Source: a virus
IMG/VR virus record: IMGVR_UViG_3300025102_000208
Location: 1 to 28,100 of that record
DNA length: 28,100 nucleotides
Reading direction: 5' to 3' (one strand)
Below, piece by piece: positions 1 to 9,170 of this stretch. The notes beneath the pieces are model-generated. The model saw nothing but the letters and a program-made list of their open reading frames with translations, was not told where the DNA came from and did not search any database. Each line of letters starts with the position of its first letter. The stretch's first letter is position 1. Position numbers and translations under genes: made by a program.

Positions 1-1
1 A

Positions 2-2092
2 GTTTTATTTACTATTTCAGATTATGTAGCGGGTTTCGTAATGCCTACTTTAGGAACCATAGCTAGTGGGTTAGAATTATTTTCGGGGGATGGACAACAT
101 AGAAGTAGTGGTATAATAAGTGATGGTACTGACTTTGGTTTTCGTTTTGCTGCAAATGCCAACCTAACAATAAGTGATATTATTGTAAGAGAAAAAACCA
201 CACTTAATGACATATACCCGAATAATTCTGGATTTTTCTATTACATGGGGACGAGAGCAGAAAATAAATTCTGGAAACCATTTTCCGCAGAAACCGGATG
301 TACAACTTTTTCTGGGTATTGTAAAGAAACTGGGAATACTGGTGACACGTGTACCGGTCACGCAAAATTACATACTTCAGGATATGAAATATATGAGGGA
401 GCTAAACTAGAACTTACAAAAACAGCAACATTTACCAATTCAGCACTTATTGTGGGTGCCAATTCTTTTGTTTTACCAAAATCAGCAAATGGAGGTAGTG
501 GGGCTTCTATTAGTTTTACTGCAAATAGTGGAGGTTTTGTGGATGGATTTACAGTAATAGTAAGTGGAGGAAGTGGGTATCAAATAGATGACACAATAAC
601 AATAAAACCTTCAGACCTTATCGGTGCTCCTGACATAATAGATATTGCAGGTAACCCAGCTTCTATTACTGCTGTATCAGGAGATATAGAATTGACGGTA
701 AGAAAAGGAAGTTTAAATATATCTGGAGCAACATCAGCAACAACTGGGTATACAGCTGTAAATGAAGTAGATTGTTGTTATTCAGCTATGGGACCCACTC
801 AATTATCAGGGACTTATTATACTACTACGACTACAGATGGTTGTGGACGTAAATCAACAGTTTTAAAACCATTAACTTTTTCAGCGGAAACTGACACATA
901 TAGTAATGCGTTTGGTTTAAGGATTACACCTGACTTTAAAATAGGGTATAGAGCTATTAGATATACCGGTTCATGTGTGACTACTGGACAAACATCTGCG
1001 TGTACCACTGGTTCTTCTTTTGAATGTGGTTATGTTATAGAAGAAAAATATTCTCCTTTAATTTGTCCACCACTAATTAATTCTGGAACTTGTCAGGATA
1101 CATGGATTCATGTTGCAGCTGTGTTTGAGCGTGACATGTGTTATAGTGGGTGTGCAATTTATAATATGGGTGGTACGTATGATTTATTAAAAGTACCTAC
1201 AGAATATAGATTTGAAAGATATGCGTGGGATGAGGTAAAAAGATGTAAAACTGGGTGTAACGATATTAGATGCTCTGATAGTTACCCATTAATACCAGAA
1301 GATGGTTATTATGATTTTGATTGTAGTGGCATATCTGGTGATTCTGGAAATAATTGTTGTATGAGTGCGGGCACTACTTACGGTAAGTGGTTAGAAGAAA
1401 AATATCTTAGAAATGGTAAATTAGTAATCTATGTAAATGGTAGAAGAGTATTGGAGGTTAAGAATTTTGAAGAAATTATACCGAGAGCTTTAAATGTTCA
1501 CCCTGAAAAACAGGTTGGGGTACCATTCAATATGTCATGGGGAGGTGGTTCACAAGGTTTATATGAAAATATAACATATAGTGCAGCAACACAGTGTGAT
1601 TCAGACCCACCATATCAACAAGACCCAAATGACCTAGGTTTACTCATAGAACAAAATTTTGCAGGTACATGGATGGGAGGGATATCTCAAATGAGATATT
1701 ACATAAAACCCCTACAAGCGGATGAAATTTATCACAATTTCTTAGTTAATAAAGATAGATATCAATTAATAGACTGTGATTTCAATAAAAATTGCACAAC
1801 TAAAGGGTGTAATAATTCAGAAGTTTTATATTTAAGAGAAGGTAATTCTTATGACGCAAAACTTATTTTTGGACATAACGCAAACAATATTTACATCACT
1901 AGTAGTGGTAAAAAAGTTAGATTCCAGACACTCACACAGGAAAATGTGGGTACAATTACAATAAAAAAGAATAATACTGTTGTTACAACACCATTCACAG
2001 TTTTAGAGAATGATAGTGTAGAAGTTATAATAACTAAAATGGACGGAGCGTTAGAAGCGATAGTAACCTTAATAGGTAATACTTTTAAATAA
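2..2092 (+). CDS. LamG-like Cys-rich virion adhesin or fibre protein (5' partial)
   Basis: The frame is open to the left edge, and the first ATG (41) has no ribosome-binding site before it, so the gene very probably begins outside the window. Near residues 150-180 (counted from ATG 41) is a Gly/Ser-rich module with the pattern GGSGYxxxDTITI, a type common in marine phage tail proteins. The centre is unusually rich in Cys. The pattern W-I-H-V-A-A-V-F (about residue 356), followed by VIYVNGRRVLEV (about 464), is the typical strand pair of a laminin-G/concanavalin-like jelly roll, with a Cys-rich insertion between the two halves. The last ~70 residues look like a small beta sandwich. I infer a surface-exposed receptor- or glycan-binding virion protein. 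The fibre gene downstream supports this. The exact family is not recognised. Confidence 0.6.
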   Translation, partial: VLFTISDYVAGFVMPTLGTIASGLELFSGDGQHRSSGIISDGTDFGFRFAANANLTISDIIVREKTTLNDIYPNNSGFFYYMGTRAENKFWKPFSAETGCTTFSGYCKETGNTGDTCTGHAKLHTSGYEIYEGAKLELTKTATFTNSALIVGANSFVLPKSANGGSGASISFTANSGGFVDGFTVIVSGGSGYQIDDTITIKPSDLIGAPDIIDIAGNPASITAVSGDIELTVRKGSLNISGATSATTGYTAVNEVDCCYSAMGPTQLSGTYYTTTTTDGCGRKSTVLKPLTFSAETDTYSNAFGLRITPDFKIGYRAIRYTGSCVTTGQTSACTTGSSFECGYVIEEKYSPLICPPLINSGTCQDTWIHVAAVFERDMCYSGCAIYNMGGTYDLLKVPTEYRFERYAWDEVKRCKTGCNDIRCSDSYPLIPEDGYYDFDCSGISGDSGNNCCMSAGTTYGKWLEEKYLRNGKLVIYVNGRRVLEVKNFEEIIPRALNVHPEKQVGVPFNMSWGGGSQGLYENITYSAATQCDSDPPYQQDPNDLGLLIEQNFAGTWMGGISQMRYYIKPLQADEIYHNFLVNKDRYQLIDCDFNKNCTTKGCNNSEVLYLREGNSYDAKLIFGHNANNIYITSSGKKVRFQTLTQENVGTITIKKNNTVVTTPFTVLENDSVEVIITKMDGALEAIVTLIGNTFK

Positions 2093-2154
2093 AATTTTTG
2101 TGGATTACAAAATAATTATATATAAAGGATAAAACAATTAAAAAAAATTAAAAC

Positions 2155-3585
2155 ATGCCATCTTATTTAAGACTATTAACAGAAAAATCTTCCAACATCC
2201 CTACCCCACCAACGGGACATACGGGTTTGTACGCTTCGAGTGGTACAGCGGGAGAAAGCCAATATCAATTATACATAAAAGACCCAACAGGGCAGTCAAC
2301 CCCAGTAGGTGGGTTCTCAAGTGGAGGAACTTTTTCAGGAAACGTAACATTTAATTCTGGGGGAACCTTCTATTCTGGAGGGTATGCAACTTCAGGTCAA
2401 GATACTACAGCTTTAGTACTTTACGGTGATATAAGTGGAGCTACCAGTGGTACTGTTTATTTTAATAAGATAGAATCAAGTTCTCCTCTTAACATCCAAG
2501 CTGGTGGTACAGGTGTAAACGACAACATATATTTACAACCTGATTTTACAGAAGGTATGGATAAAAATGTTGCTATTCACGTACCATTTAGTTCAGGGAC
2601 TTATTCTTCTGGTGGTAACTATTATGCGATGTTAGAACACTCTTTAACTATTTCAGGAGCTACGTCAGGTACATCATCTATAGGGTATGGTAAAGAAAAT
2701 ACATTCAATCTTGGTGCTAACGAAAGTGGTGGATATGGTATGGGGCACAACACTCACGCTGTGTTTGGGTCAGGAAATACAGTTGAAGGTCAGAATAATT
2801 TTGTTGCTGGGGCTAAAAACACTATAGACGTGGGTGGTGTTAATAATACAATGTTAGGTTCTGGAAATACCATTACTGGTATTAGGAGTATTGGAAATTT
2901 TGTAGCTAATGGGAATGGAGTAGGAACAGGTGACCTTGGGATAGGTGGACAAGACCAAGCTAATAGAATTTACAAGTATTCAAAAGGTTCTACAGCATTT
3001 GGTGCGAGAAATGAAATTGGTACCAATACCAACTTCGGAACAAATAATGCTTTTGTAGCCGGTCAATACAATAGGGCCACGGGACAAACAGTAAATAGCC
3101 CAACAACTGTTTTTGGTAGATATAACGCTTGGTCAACATTATTAACTGTTGGAGCTGGTAGTGGTTCTACAACAGGTGGAAATGCTTCTGCTAACGCAGG
3201 TAGAGTTAATGTGATGAGTGTAACTGAATCTGGAGCAACTTTTGGTAGACATTATATACCATATGGTGGTTCAGGAGCAGTTGCTGGAAATCCTAATTCA
3301 CTTGATGGTAGTAAAAGAATTGCTTTAGGTGTGATGAGTGGAGCGGGACAAACAGCAGCCACAGGACAACACACAGCACAAGGATTTCACCCTGGACTAC
3401 ACCAACCATCAGCGGTCACAGAAAACCAATTTAGTTTAGGTTACTTTGGAAACGGAAGTAACCAAGGTGGAATGTCTGAGACGATACCTGAAGGTCTAAT
3501 GGCTTACTGTCAATATTCCAAAACATTAGCAATATGGACTGGGGGTACAGCTTGGGCTAGAGTTGCATTAAGTGCGTTAACATAA
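2155..3585 (+). CDS. Tail fibre with YadA-head-like repeats
   Basis: This 476-aa protein is rich in Gly, Ser, Thr and Asn. Its N-terminus (PSYLRLLTEKSSNIPTPPTG) looks like a virion-attachment segment. It is followed by short GGTFSGNVTFNSGGTF-type repeats (about residues 60-80) that suggest a trimeric beta shaft. Residues ~170-280 contain repeated turns such as FGSGNTVEGQNNFVAGAKNT, with small residues and Asn at regular spacing. This is the pattern of the left-handed beta roll in trimeric autotransporter heads and many phage fibres. The C-terminus (YCQYSKTLAIWTGGTAWARV) resembles the terminal knob of short phage fibres. The start follows an A-rich leader. Two small genes follow closely, which suggests one fibre operon. 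The role as a trimeric fibre is inferred from sequence character, not from a specific family match. Confidence 0.65.
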   Translation: MPSYLRLLTEKSSNIPTPPTGHTGLYASSGTAGESQYQLYIKDPTGQSTPVGGFSSGGTFSGNVTFNSGGTFYSGGYATSGQDTTALVLYGDISGATSGTVYFNKIESSSPLNIQAGGTGVNDNIYLQPDFTEGMDKNVAIHVPFSSGTYSSGGNYYAMLEHSLTISGATSGTSSIGYGKENTFNLGANESGGYGMGHNTHAVFGSGNTVEGQNNFVAGAKNTIDVGGVNNTMLGSGNTITGIRSIGNFVANGNGVGTGDLGIGGQDQANRIYKYSKGSTAFGARNEIGTNTNFGTNNAFVAGQYNRATGQTVNSPTTVFGRYNAWSTLLTVGAGSGSTTGGNASANAGRVNVMSVTESGATFGRHYIPYGGSGAVAGNPNSLDGSKRIALGVMSGAGQTAATGQHTAQGFHPGLHQPSAVTENQFSLGYFGNGSNQGGMSETIPEGLMAYCQYSKTLAIWTGGTAWARVALSALT

Positions 3586-3596
3586 AATAAAATATA

Positions 3597-3869
3597 ATGG
3601 GGTGTAATTGTAAACAAACAGTAACCAATTTTAATGGGGGAGATGTAGCCAATCCGACTACATTTCTTGACTGTGCATCAGCAGACGGTACTCACGATAA
3701 CCCAATTGCTTTTGATAAGGTACAGTGTGTAGCTATAAATAATGTTTTGCATATTCACAATACTTTTGAAATTAATGGAACTTTTAAAAATAGTGGGACA
3801 GTATATTTTACTAGAGATTTAGAAGTAACTTTTGGTAATAACCAAACTATAACAATCTTAGAAATATAA
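3597..3869 (+). CDS. Small beta-rich hypothetical protein in fibre operon
   Basis: This 90-aa protein begins MGCNCKQ. It has alternating hydrophobic/polar strands with short turns (INNVLHIHNTFEINGTFKNS), which suggests a small beta-sheet protein. There is no signal peptide or membrane segment. It lies 11 bases after the fibre gene and one base before the next gene, so it is almost certainly co-transcribed with the fibre genes. It could be a small fibre tip, a fibre-binding accessory or an assembly factor. No family is recognised. Confidence 0.6.
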   Translation: MGCNCKQTVTNFNGGDVANPTTFLDCASADGTHDNPIAFDKVQCVAINNVLHIHNTFEINGTFKNSGTVYFTRDLEVTFGNNQTITILEI

Positions 3870-3870
3870 A

Positions 3871-4257
3871 ATGGAATTTTTTATTAGAAAATCTTCGTTA
3901 GAACCAATTCTTAAAATGCAACTGGTTCAGGATGGTAGAAATGATTTTAATTCATTCCATGACAAATTGTCCAATTCCTCTATTCGTTTTTCTATGAGAG
4001 ATGTTGATAGTGGTGTTTATAAGATTCTTAACCAACCAGGAGGAATAGTTCAAAAAACTAAATTGTCGGAAAACGCAGAAACTGAATATTATATTTACTA
4101 TAGATGGAAAAAGAAAGATGTTAAAAAAGTAGGTAGATTTGAAGGAATGTTTTCCATATACTTACATGATGAATGTACAGAACTTAAAGTCCCTATTAGA
4201 GAAGACCTTTTTATTAATATTACTGACTCATTCGTACAATCTTCTTGTGATTGTTAA
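3871..4257 (+). CDS. Hypothetical protein, BppU-N-like beta domain
   Basis: This 128-aa protein starts one base after the preceding stop. A pattern near residues 70-115, YYIYYRWKKKDVKKVGRFEG followed by MFSIYL and then a polar loop and KVPI, resembles the small Ig-like N-terminal domains of phage baseplate upper proteins (Y-x-W-x-x-x-D ... G-x-F/Y-x-x-x-F). That comparison is from memory of the pattern and is tentative. The protein ends in SSCDC, and the neighbouring small gene begins MGCNCK, so both small proteins carry terminal Cys pairs. It is probably a baseplate or fibre-attachment accessory protein. Confidence 0.5.
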   Translation: MEFFIRKSSLEPILKMQLVQDGRNDFNSFHDKLSNSSIRFSMRDVDSGVYKILNQPGGIVQKTKLSENAETEYYIYYRWKKKDVKKVGRFEGMFSIYLHDECTELKVPIREDLFINITDSFVQSSCDC

Positions 4258-4288
4258 TTGAGTATTCGTATTTTTTTTCTTATCTTTA
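4258..4288 (+). promoter_or_regulatory. Candidate host-type (Bacteroidota sigma) promoter for DNA polymerase
   Basis: TTG at 4258-4260 is followed after 20 bases by TATCTTTA at 4281-4288. This is one base from the Bacteroidota -33/-7 pattern TTG-N17-23-TAnnTTTG. It ends 20 bases before the polymerase ATG, and no TATTTAT box is present. The match is imperfect, so this is a candidate only. Confidence 0.4.
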
Positions 4289-4308
4289 CCCAAGACAAAT
4301 AATCAATA

Positions 4309-7035
4309 ATGGGTAAAATTTCACAAACAGACATAGAAAAATTTCTTCACGGCACAGACCCTGAGGAATATATTGTAGCTTTAGAGTATGGTTATAGAAC
4401 CGGAAAAATTTATAAAATAAAAGAATATCCAGAAAGAGGTAAAGTAGTTGAGACAGACACTTTTGTACCTTTTTGTTGGGTTGGAGACCTAAGAGGCAAG
4501 AATTTTTATAAAAATAATAAAGAACTACAAAAACAAGCTATATCCAAATACGGTATCATTATAGATAAATTAGATACTGGTAATGATGAAAGATTAGAAA
4601 ATGGTTTAAAGTATCTAGTTAAGACAACTAAAAGTTATAGAGACTTAGTTAGTTTTTTCCGTCAGGGTGGAATAGAACCTTGGGCACAGGATAACAGAGA
4701 GTCATTACTTATTCTACCTCCTATTGAACAATATCTTATACAAAAAGAAAAAAGACTTTTTAAAGGTTTTGAAGATTATGATAACATACATAGGTTTGTT
4801 TTTGATTTAGAGACGACTAGTCTAATCCCATCCCAAGGAAGAATATTCATGATTGGGATTAAAGATAATAGGGGGTTTGAAAAGGTAATAGAAATAAAAG
4901 ACGATGATGAAAGTGAAAGACAAGGTATTATAGAATTTTTTGAAATTATAAATAAAGTAAGGCCCACAATTATCGGGGGGTACAATAGTTCTAATTTTGA
5001 TTGGGATTGGTTATTTGAAAGGTCACATATATTGGGTATTGATACTACTAAGTTTAAAACGTTAAACCCTAATGAGGGTTTTAAGAAAAAACAAGGTATA
5101 TTAAAATTGGGTGCTGAAGTGGAAGATTATAATAAAATACAAATGTGGGGGTACAACTCTATTGATATCGCTCATTCTGTTAGACGTGCTCAAACAATAA
5201 ACTCAGACATTAAAAGTTGGGGATTAAAATATATAACACAATTTAGTAAGTCCAATAAACCAAACCGAGTTTATGTCCCTGGAGACAAAATCGCTTCAAC
5301 CTACCAAGAAAATAAAGAATTTTATCTTAACGACTCTAACGGTAAATACAAATCTGTAGATGAACCAGGATTGGAAAATTTAGATAAAAAATATCCAGAT
5401 ACATACAAAAGAGTTTCTGGAGAATACATAGTAGAAAGGTATTTGTTAGATGATTTATGGGAAACTATGGAGGTAGACGCACAATTTAATCAAGCATCAT
5501 TTTTATTAGCTTCAATGGTACCTACATCCTATGAAAGGGTTTCTACTATGGGTACTGCGACTTTATGGAAGATGTTGATGTTATCTTGGTCATATTCTAA
5601 CAATTTAGCAATACCCTCTAGGAATTCTAAAAGACCTTTTGTAGGTGGACTTTCTAGATTATTAAAAATAGGATATTCAACGAACGTATTAAAATTAGAC
5701 TTTAGTTCACTATACCCATCAATCCAACTAGTTCATGACGTGTTCCCTAAATGTGACGTAAGTGGAGCTATGAAATCTATGTTAAAATATTTTAGAGATA
5801 CAAGAATTAAATACAAAAAATTAGCAGAAAAATACTACACAACAGATAAAAAGAAATCCGAATCTTACGGAAGAAAACAATTGCCTATTAAGATTTTTAT
5901 CAACTCAATGTTTGGTTCGTTATCAGCTCCACAAGTTTTCCCATGGGGTGATATGGATAAAGGAGAGCAAGTAACTTGTACTGGTAGACAATACTTAAGA
6001 CATATGATTAGATGGTTTATGGAGAGAGATTATGACCCACTAGTTTTAGATACTGACGGTGTAAACTTCTCAACACCACCTGAAGCGGAGTCTTATGTTT
6101 ATATTGGTAAGGGTAATAACGAATTAGTAGTTGAGGGGAAGGAATATAAAGGTAGTGACGCTCATGTTGCGGAATACAATGATTTGTATATGGTGGATGA
6201 GATGGGATTGGATACTGATGGGTCATGGCCTTCTTGTATTAATGTAGCAAGAAAAAATTATGCATTATTAACTAATACCGGCAAAATTAAATTAACTGGT
6301 AATTCTATTAAATCTAAAAAATTACAAGGGTATCTAGAGGATTTTATAGATAAAGGGTTAAAAATGTTATTAGACGGTAGAGGTTGTGATTTTATAGATT
6401 ATTACTACGAATACCTACAGAAAATATATGATAAACAAATACCTTTAAGTAAAATAGCTAATAAGGGACGTATAAAACAAAGTATAGAAGACTATAAAAA
6501 AAGATGTACCCAAAGAACAAAAGCTGGTAATCTAATGTCACGACAAGCTCATATGGAATTGGTTATTAACGAAGGTTCCAAAGTAGATTTAGGTGATACA
6601 ATATTTTATGTAAATAATGGTACCGCTCAGTCTCACGGTGACGTACAAAGAAAAAAACAAAAAGATGGTACATCTAAAGTTATACTAAATTGTTATAGGA
6701 TATCTCTAAATGAAATGGAAAAAAACCCTGAATTAACTGGGGAATATAATGTTCCTAGGTATATTAATATTTTTAATAAAAGAGTAGAGCCTTTATTAGT
6801 GTGTTTTAAACCAGATATAAGAGAAAGTATTGTGGTTAAAAAACCAGAAGATAGACAGTACTTCACTAGAAAACAATGTGAATTAATTAATGGTATTGGT
6901 AGGAGTCAAGGCGACCAAGATTCTCTAGAAGAAGTCTTAGACCTATCTAATGAAGAAAAAATATTCTGGAAAGATACTATGGGTGTAAGTGAGGATTATT
7001 TTTTAGAACAACTAGGACTCCTTGATACCGTCTGA
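4309..7035 (+). CDS. Family B DNA polymerase with 3'-5' proofreading exonuclease (T4 gp43-like)
   Basis: This 908-aa replicative polymerase has all exonuclease and polymerase motifs in order. Exo I is FDLET with D166/E168. Exo II is YNSSNFDWDW with D231. Exo III is YLLDD with Y378/D382. Motif A is DFSSLYPS from D464. Motif B is KIFINSMFGS (K528, N532, G536). Motif C is LDTDG with D581/D583. The K-x-Y region is RKNY at 648-651. Length agrees with T4 gp43 (about 900 aa). Motif C has Gly where most family B enzymes have Ser (DTDS). The gene stands alone on the + strand between fibre genes and a convergent fibre gene, and its last 24 bases overlap the end of that convergent gene. A host-type promoter probably gives early expression. 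Confidence in function is very high. Confidence 0.97.
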   Translation: MGKISQTDIEKFLHGTDPEEYIVALEYGYRTGKIYKIKEYPERGKVVETDTFVPFCWVGDLRGKNFYKNNKELQKQAISKYGIIIDKLDTGNDERLENGLKYLVKTTKSYRDLVSFFRQGGIEPWAQDNRESLLILPPIEQYLIQKEKRLFKGFEDYDNIHRFVFDLETTSLIPSQGRIFMIGIKDNRGFEKVIEIKDDDESERQGIIEFFEIINKVRPTIIGGYNSSNFDWDWLFERSHILGIDTTKFKTLNPNEGFKKKQGILKLGAEVEDYNKIQMWGYNSIDIAHSVRRAQTINSDIKSWGLKYITQFSKSNKPNRVYVPGDKIASTYQENKEFYLNDSNGKYKSVDEPGLENLDKKYPDTYKRVSGEYIVERYLLDDLWETMEVDAQFNQASFLLASMVPTSYERVSTMGTATLWKMLMLSWSYSNNLAIPSRNSKRPFVGGLSRLLKIGYSTNVLKLDFSSLYPSIQLVHDVFPKCDVSGAMKSMLKYFRDTRIKYKKLAEKYYTTDKKKSESYGRKQLPIKIFINSMFGSLSAPQVFPWGDMDKGEQVTCTGRQYLRHMIRWFMERDYDPLVLDTDGVNFSTPPEAESYVYIGKGNNELVVEGKEYKGSDAHVAEYNDLYMVDEMGLDTDGSWPSCINVARKNYALLTNTGKIKLTGNSIKSKKLQGYLEDFIDKGLKMLLDGRGCDFIDYYYEYLQKIYDKQIPLSKIANKGRIKQSIEDYKKRCTQRTKAGNLMSRQAHMELVINEGSKVDLGDTIFYVNNGTAQSHGDVQRKKQKDGTSKVILNCYRISLNEMEKNPELTGEYNVPRYINIFNKRVEPLLVCFKPDIRESIVVKKPEDRQYFTRKQCELINGIGRSQGDQDSLEEVLDLSNEEKIFWKDTMGVSEDYFLEQLGLLDTV

Positions 7036-7950
7036 TGAAACAATCATCCAGCAGTTAGATTTTTTACAAAACTTAAATATTATAGAACTTTCAGGTAACA
7101 ATTCTAAACTACCCCATTTTTTATCTATTAGACCCTTATCTGGTTTTATAGTTACATTAGCAAATGACTTAACTATATAAGTTAAAGATTTTGAACTATC
7201 TAGAATAACTTCACCATCGAGGTCAACTACAATAAATTCATCTTCTTCACAATTACACTCTACAGGTTTAGAATTTACGCCAAAAACTTTAATATATTCT
7301 AATAAAGCTAAAGCAACTTTTTTATATTGAACTGATTCGGGTTCATTATTACTATAGTTAACTAATTCTTTAAATCCTAATTCATCTACTTCTTCCGCTA
7401 TTAATCCCCAGTCTTCTTTATGGTTAGATTTCCATTTAAAGGTTCTAGGTTGGAGAGATAATAATTTATCTAAATTACTAAAATTAATATTATTGATATC
7501 ATACTTATATCTTCTTGATGACCCATTATATATTACATTTCCAGTAGCAACATCTAATTCTAAATCCCCATCACCACCAGATGTTAATAAATCATAAGGA
7601 TGGATTTGAAAAGTACTAGCTGTAAGTGTTGGTGTGGTAGCAAACTGGTTTACCGGATATATAGGTGGCATTCCTAAAGAAAGTACTGTTACTCCACTAG
7701 CTAATCCTGAATAACTTGTAACTGTTACTGCTGAAGTCCCTGAAGTATCAGTGTGACTACCTACTAAAAAACTTACGGCAGATAATGGATTGGTTGTTGC
7801 GGTATAAGCTTCATATCCAGACCAACCCGTGTAATTTCCTACATTTGCAGCAAACCATCCCCTATTTTGTGTGTTACCAGAAAATACACCATCAGTATTT
7901 CCACTTTGTCTTAATTGTCTAGAATAGTCTACTTTAGTAAAAAAACCCAT
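7012..7950 (-). CDS. Fibre protein with C-terminal S74 intramolecular chaperone, possible neck fibre
   Basis: This 312-aa protein has a Gly/Ser/Thr-rich N-terminal fibre part (1-140) and then a peptidase_S74 / endosialidase-type chaperone. The junction motif SSRRYKYDI at 144-152 corresponds to the family's self-cleavage site before the S(D/S)xR motif. PRTFKWK (168-174), WGLIAEEVDE (181-190) and YKKVALALLEYIK (209-221) are signature segments. S74 domains drive trimer folding and then cut themselves off. Unusually, about 90 residues follow the S74 core, including CNCEEDE (232-238), so the released piece would carry an extra domain. The gene starts one base after the gp13-like neck gene, which suggests a fibre attached at the neck, as whiskers are in T4. 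The attachment site is an inference. Its end overlaps the convergent polymerase gene by 24 bases. Confidence 0.85.
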   Translation of the reverse strand: MGFFTKVDYSRQLRQSGNTDGVFSGNTQNRGWFAANVGNYTGWSGYEAYTATTNPLSAVSFLVGSHTDTSGTSAVTVTSYSGLASGVTVLSLGMPPIYPVNQFATTPTLTASTFQIHPYDLLTSGGDGDLELDVATGNVIYNGSSRRYKYDINNINFSNLDKLLSLQPRTFKWKSNHKEDWGLIAEEVDELGFKELVNYSNNEPESVQYKKVALALLEYIKVFGVNSKPVECNCEEDEFIVVDLDGEVILDSSKSLTYIVKSFANVTIKPDKGLIDKKWGSLELLPESSIIFKFCKKSNCWMIVSSDGIKES

Positions 7951-7951
7951 A

Positions 7952-9085
7952 TTAAATTACATATATACTCCCAGGATTCATAGGTCTATATCCTAGTGAC
8001 TTATTTAAATTTTCAGCTTCAAGAGCTTTTCTTTCTAACATTTTGTCATTTCTTAATCTTTCTAATCGTGCTGTTAGTTCTTCTATTAGTTTAGCATACT
8101 CATCTTTAGCCTCGGTTAATAAATCACTATACTCCATTGTAATTTCAGAATCTGGAGTTTTAAGATTACCACCGAACTTACCTCTTACTCTACCTAACAT
8201 TTCTTTTGCTTTTGCAAAAAAGTATCTTCTTACCCATGACTGAGCTGGTGGATTTAATTCATTAAAAGTCATTTCTTCTAACCTAACATCACTAGGTAAC
8301 AGTACGATATCTTTGTTTTGGAGTAAACACTCATTTCTATTAGCAGGCCCAGTATCGTAATACCAATAGTAACATCTATGGTGATTTACTTCTAGATTCC
8401 CAAAATCAAATCTACCACCAGGCACATTATAAAGATGTAGGTATTTTACACCATTAACACCTCCAGCACCAGCGGTAATCCTATAAGTTAACTCACCCCC
8501 TATTAAACGATTCTTTAAATTACGGTCTCCCATTCGCAAAAGAATGTCAAAAGCAGGCATCATATAGTACGACCCCTGAATACCCATTTGAGCAAAACCA
8601 CCCGGTCCTCCAGCTCCAAATCCTCCGAAACCACCAAACGCACCTAAAAATGGGTCAATAAAAGCTTCATTTAATTCTGCTCTCGTATACCATAATATTT
8701 CATTTATTTCTCTACCAGCAGGTATCTCATAAATTTGTGTATTAGCACTTAGAGTTACGTAGTCTTGTTTAAGTTGGTAAGGCCCCCCTGCTTGGAGACC
8801 TACAATTTTAGAATATGCATAAGTAAAAGAAGTCTCAAAGTCTAAGTCTCTAGTCATAAACGCATTTGTTAATGAAATAACGTCTTGGTCTTGGCCATAA
8901 ACAGAAGACCACTGATTTTCTATTAACCAGTCTTGTACGTATTGTCCGTAATCTAGTATGGCTAATTCTAATGCGGTATCTAACATTTCATCTTCTAACT
9001 CGACACCTCTTAATGGGGCACCAAGTAAATGTTTTACTTGTGTAAATAATTTATCTCTTTTTTCTGGTGTTATAATTGTAGACAT
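7952..9085 (-). CDS. Neck protein, T4 gp13-like head-tail connector
   Basis: This is a 377-aa protein. The N-terminal helical segment LGAPLRGVELEDEMLDTALE (21-40), continuing into ILDYGQYV, matches the start of T4 gp13 (LGAP..VEL....D.A..L.Y.EY, from memory). The C-terminal part around W-V-R-R-Y-F-F-A-K-A-K-E-M-L-G (about 280-295), followed by a long charged helix, matches the gp13 end, where a WVKDY-type helix precedes an acidic helix. A Gly/Phe-rich loop (GAFGGFGGFGAGGPGGF, about 147-163) is inserted between them. The protein would form part of the neck between portal and tail. It is longer than T4 gp13 (about 310 aa). The start has a recognisable AAAAGGAACAC leader and a TATTTAT box 15 bases upstream. 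The S74 fibre gene follows directly in the same unit. Confidence 0.75.
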   Translation of the reverse strand: MSTIITPEKRDKLFTQVKHLLGAPLRGVELEDEMLDTALELAILDYGQYVQDWLIENQWSSVYGQDQDVISLTNAFMTRDLDFETSFTYAYSKIVGLQAGGPYQLKQDYVTLSANTQIYEIPAGREINEILWYTRAELNEAFIDPFLGAFGGFGGFGAGGPGGFAQMGIQGSYYMMPAFDILLRMGDRNLKNRLIGGELTYRITAGAGGVNGVKYLHLYNVPGGRFDFGNLEVNHHRCYYWYYDTGPANRNECLLQNKDIVLLPSDVRLEEMTFNELNPPAQSWVRRYFFAKAKEMLGRVRGKFGGNLKTPDSEITMEYSDLLTEAKDEYAKLIEELTARLERLRNDKMLERKALEAENLNKSLGYRPMNPGSIYVI

Positions 9086-9100
9086 GTGTTCCTTTTATAT

Positions 9101-9107
9101 ATAAATA
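9101..9107 (-). promoter_or_regulatory. TATTTAT box, candidate late promoter of neck/fibre unit
   Basis: On the minus strand the sequence reads AAGTATTTATATATAAAAGG, 15 bases before the start at 9085. It fits the shared pattern of G/C, TATTTAT, then an A-rich tract. A promoter role is inferred from recurrence in front of structural genes. Confidence 0.45.
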
Positions 9108-9123
9108 CTTAGAGTTTGGCATT

Positions 9124-9148
9124 AAAAAAGGCCCCATATAGGACCTTT
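9124..9148 (-). terminator. Intrinsic terminator of the 9171-10028 gene
   Basis: On the minus strand AAAGGTCC and GGGGCCTTTTTT form a hairpin around a short TATAT loop, with one G-U wobble, and end in a run of six T. It lies 22 bases after the stop of the 285-aa gene and separates it from the neck gene's promoter. On the + strand the hairpin has a mismatch and only a short T run, so it should act mainly on minus-strand transcripts. Confidence 0.7.
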
Positions 9149-9170
9149 AATAAATTTTATTTAAGTAGTA

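Noticed and set aside
9100-9107. TATAAATA read as a T4-type late promoter in its usual direction.
   Set aside because: In that direction it points toward the 3' end of a minus-strand gene with no + gene to drive. At all sites the TATTTAT reading agrees with gene direction.
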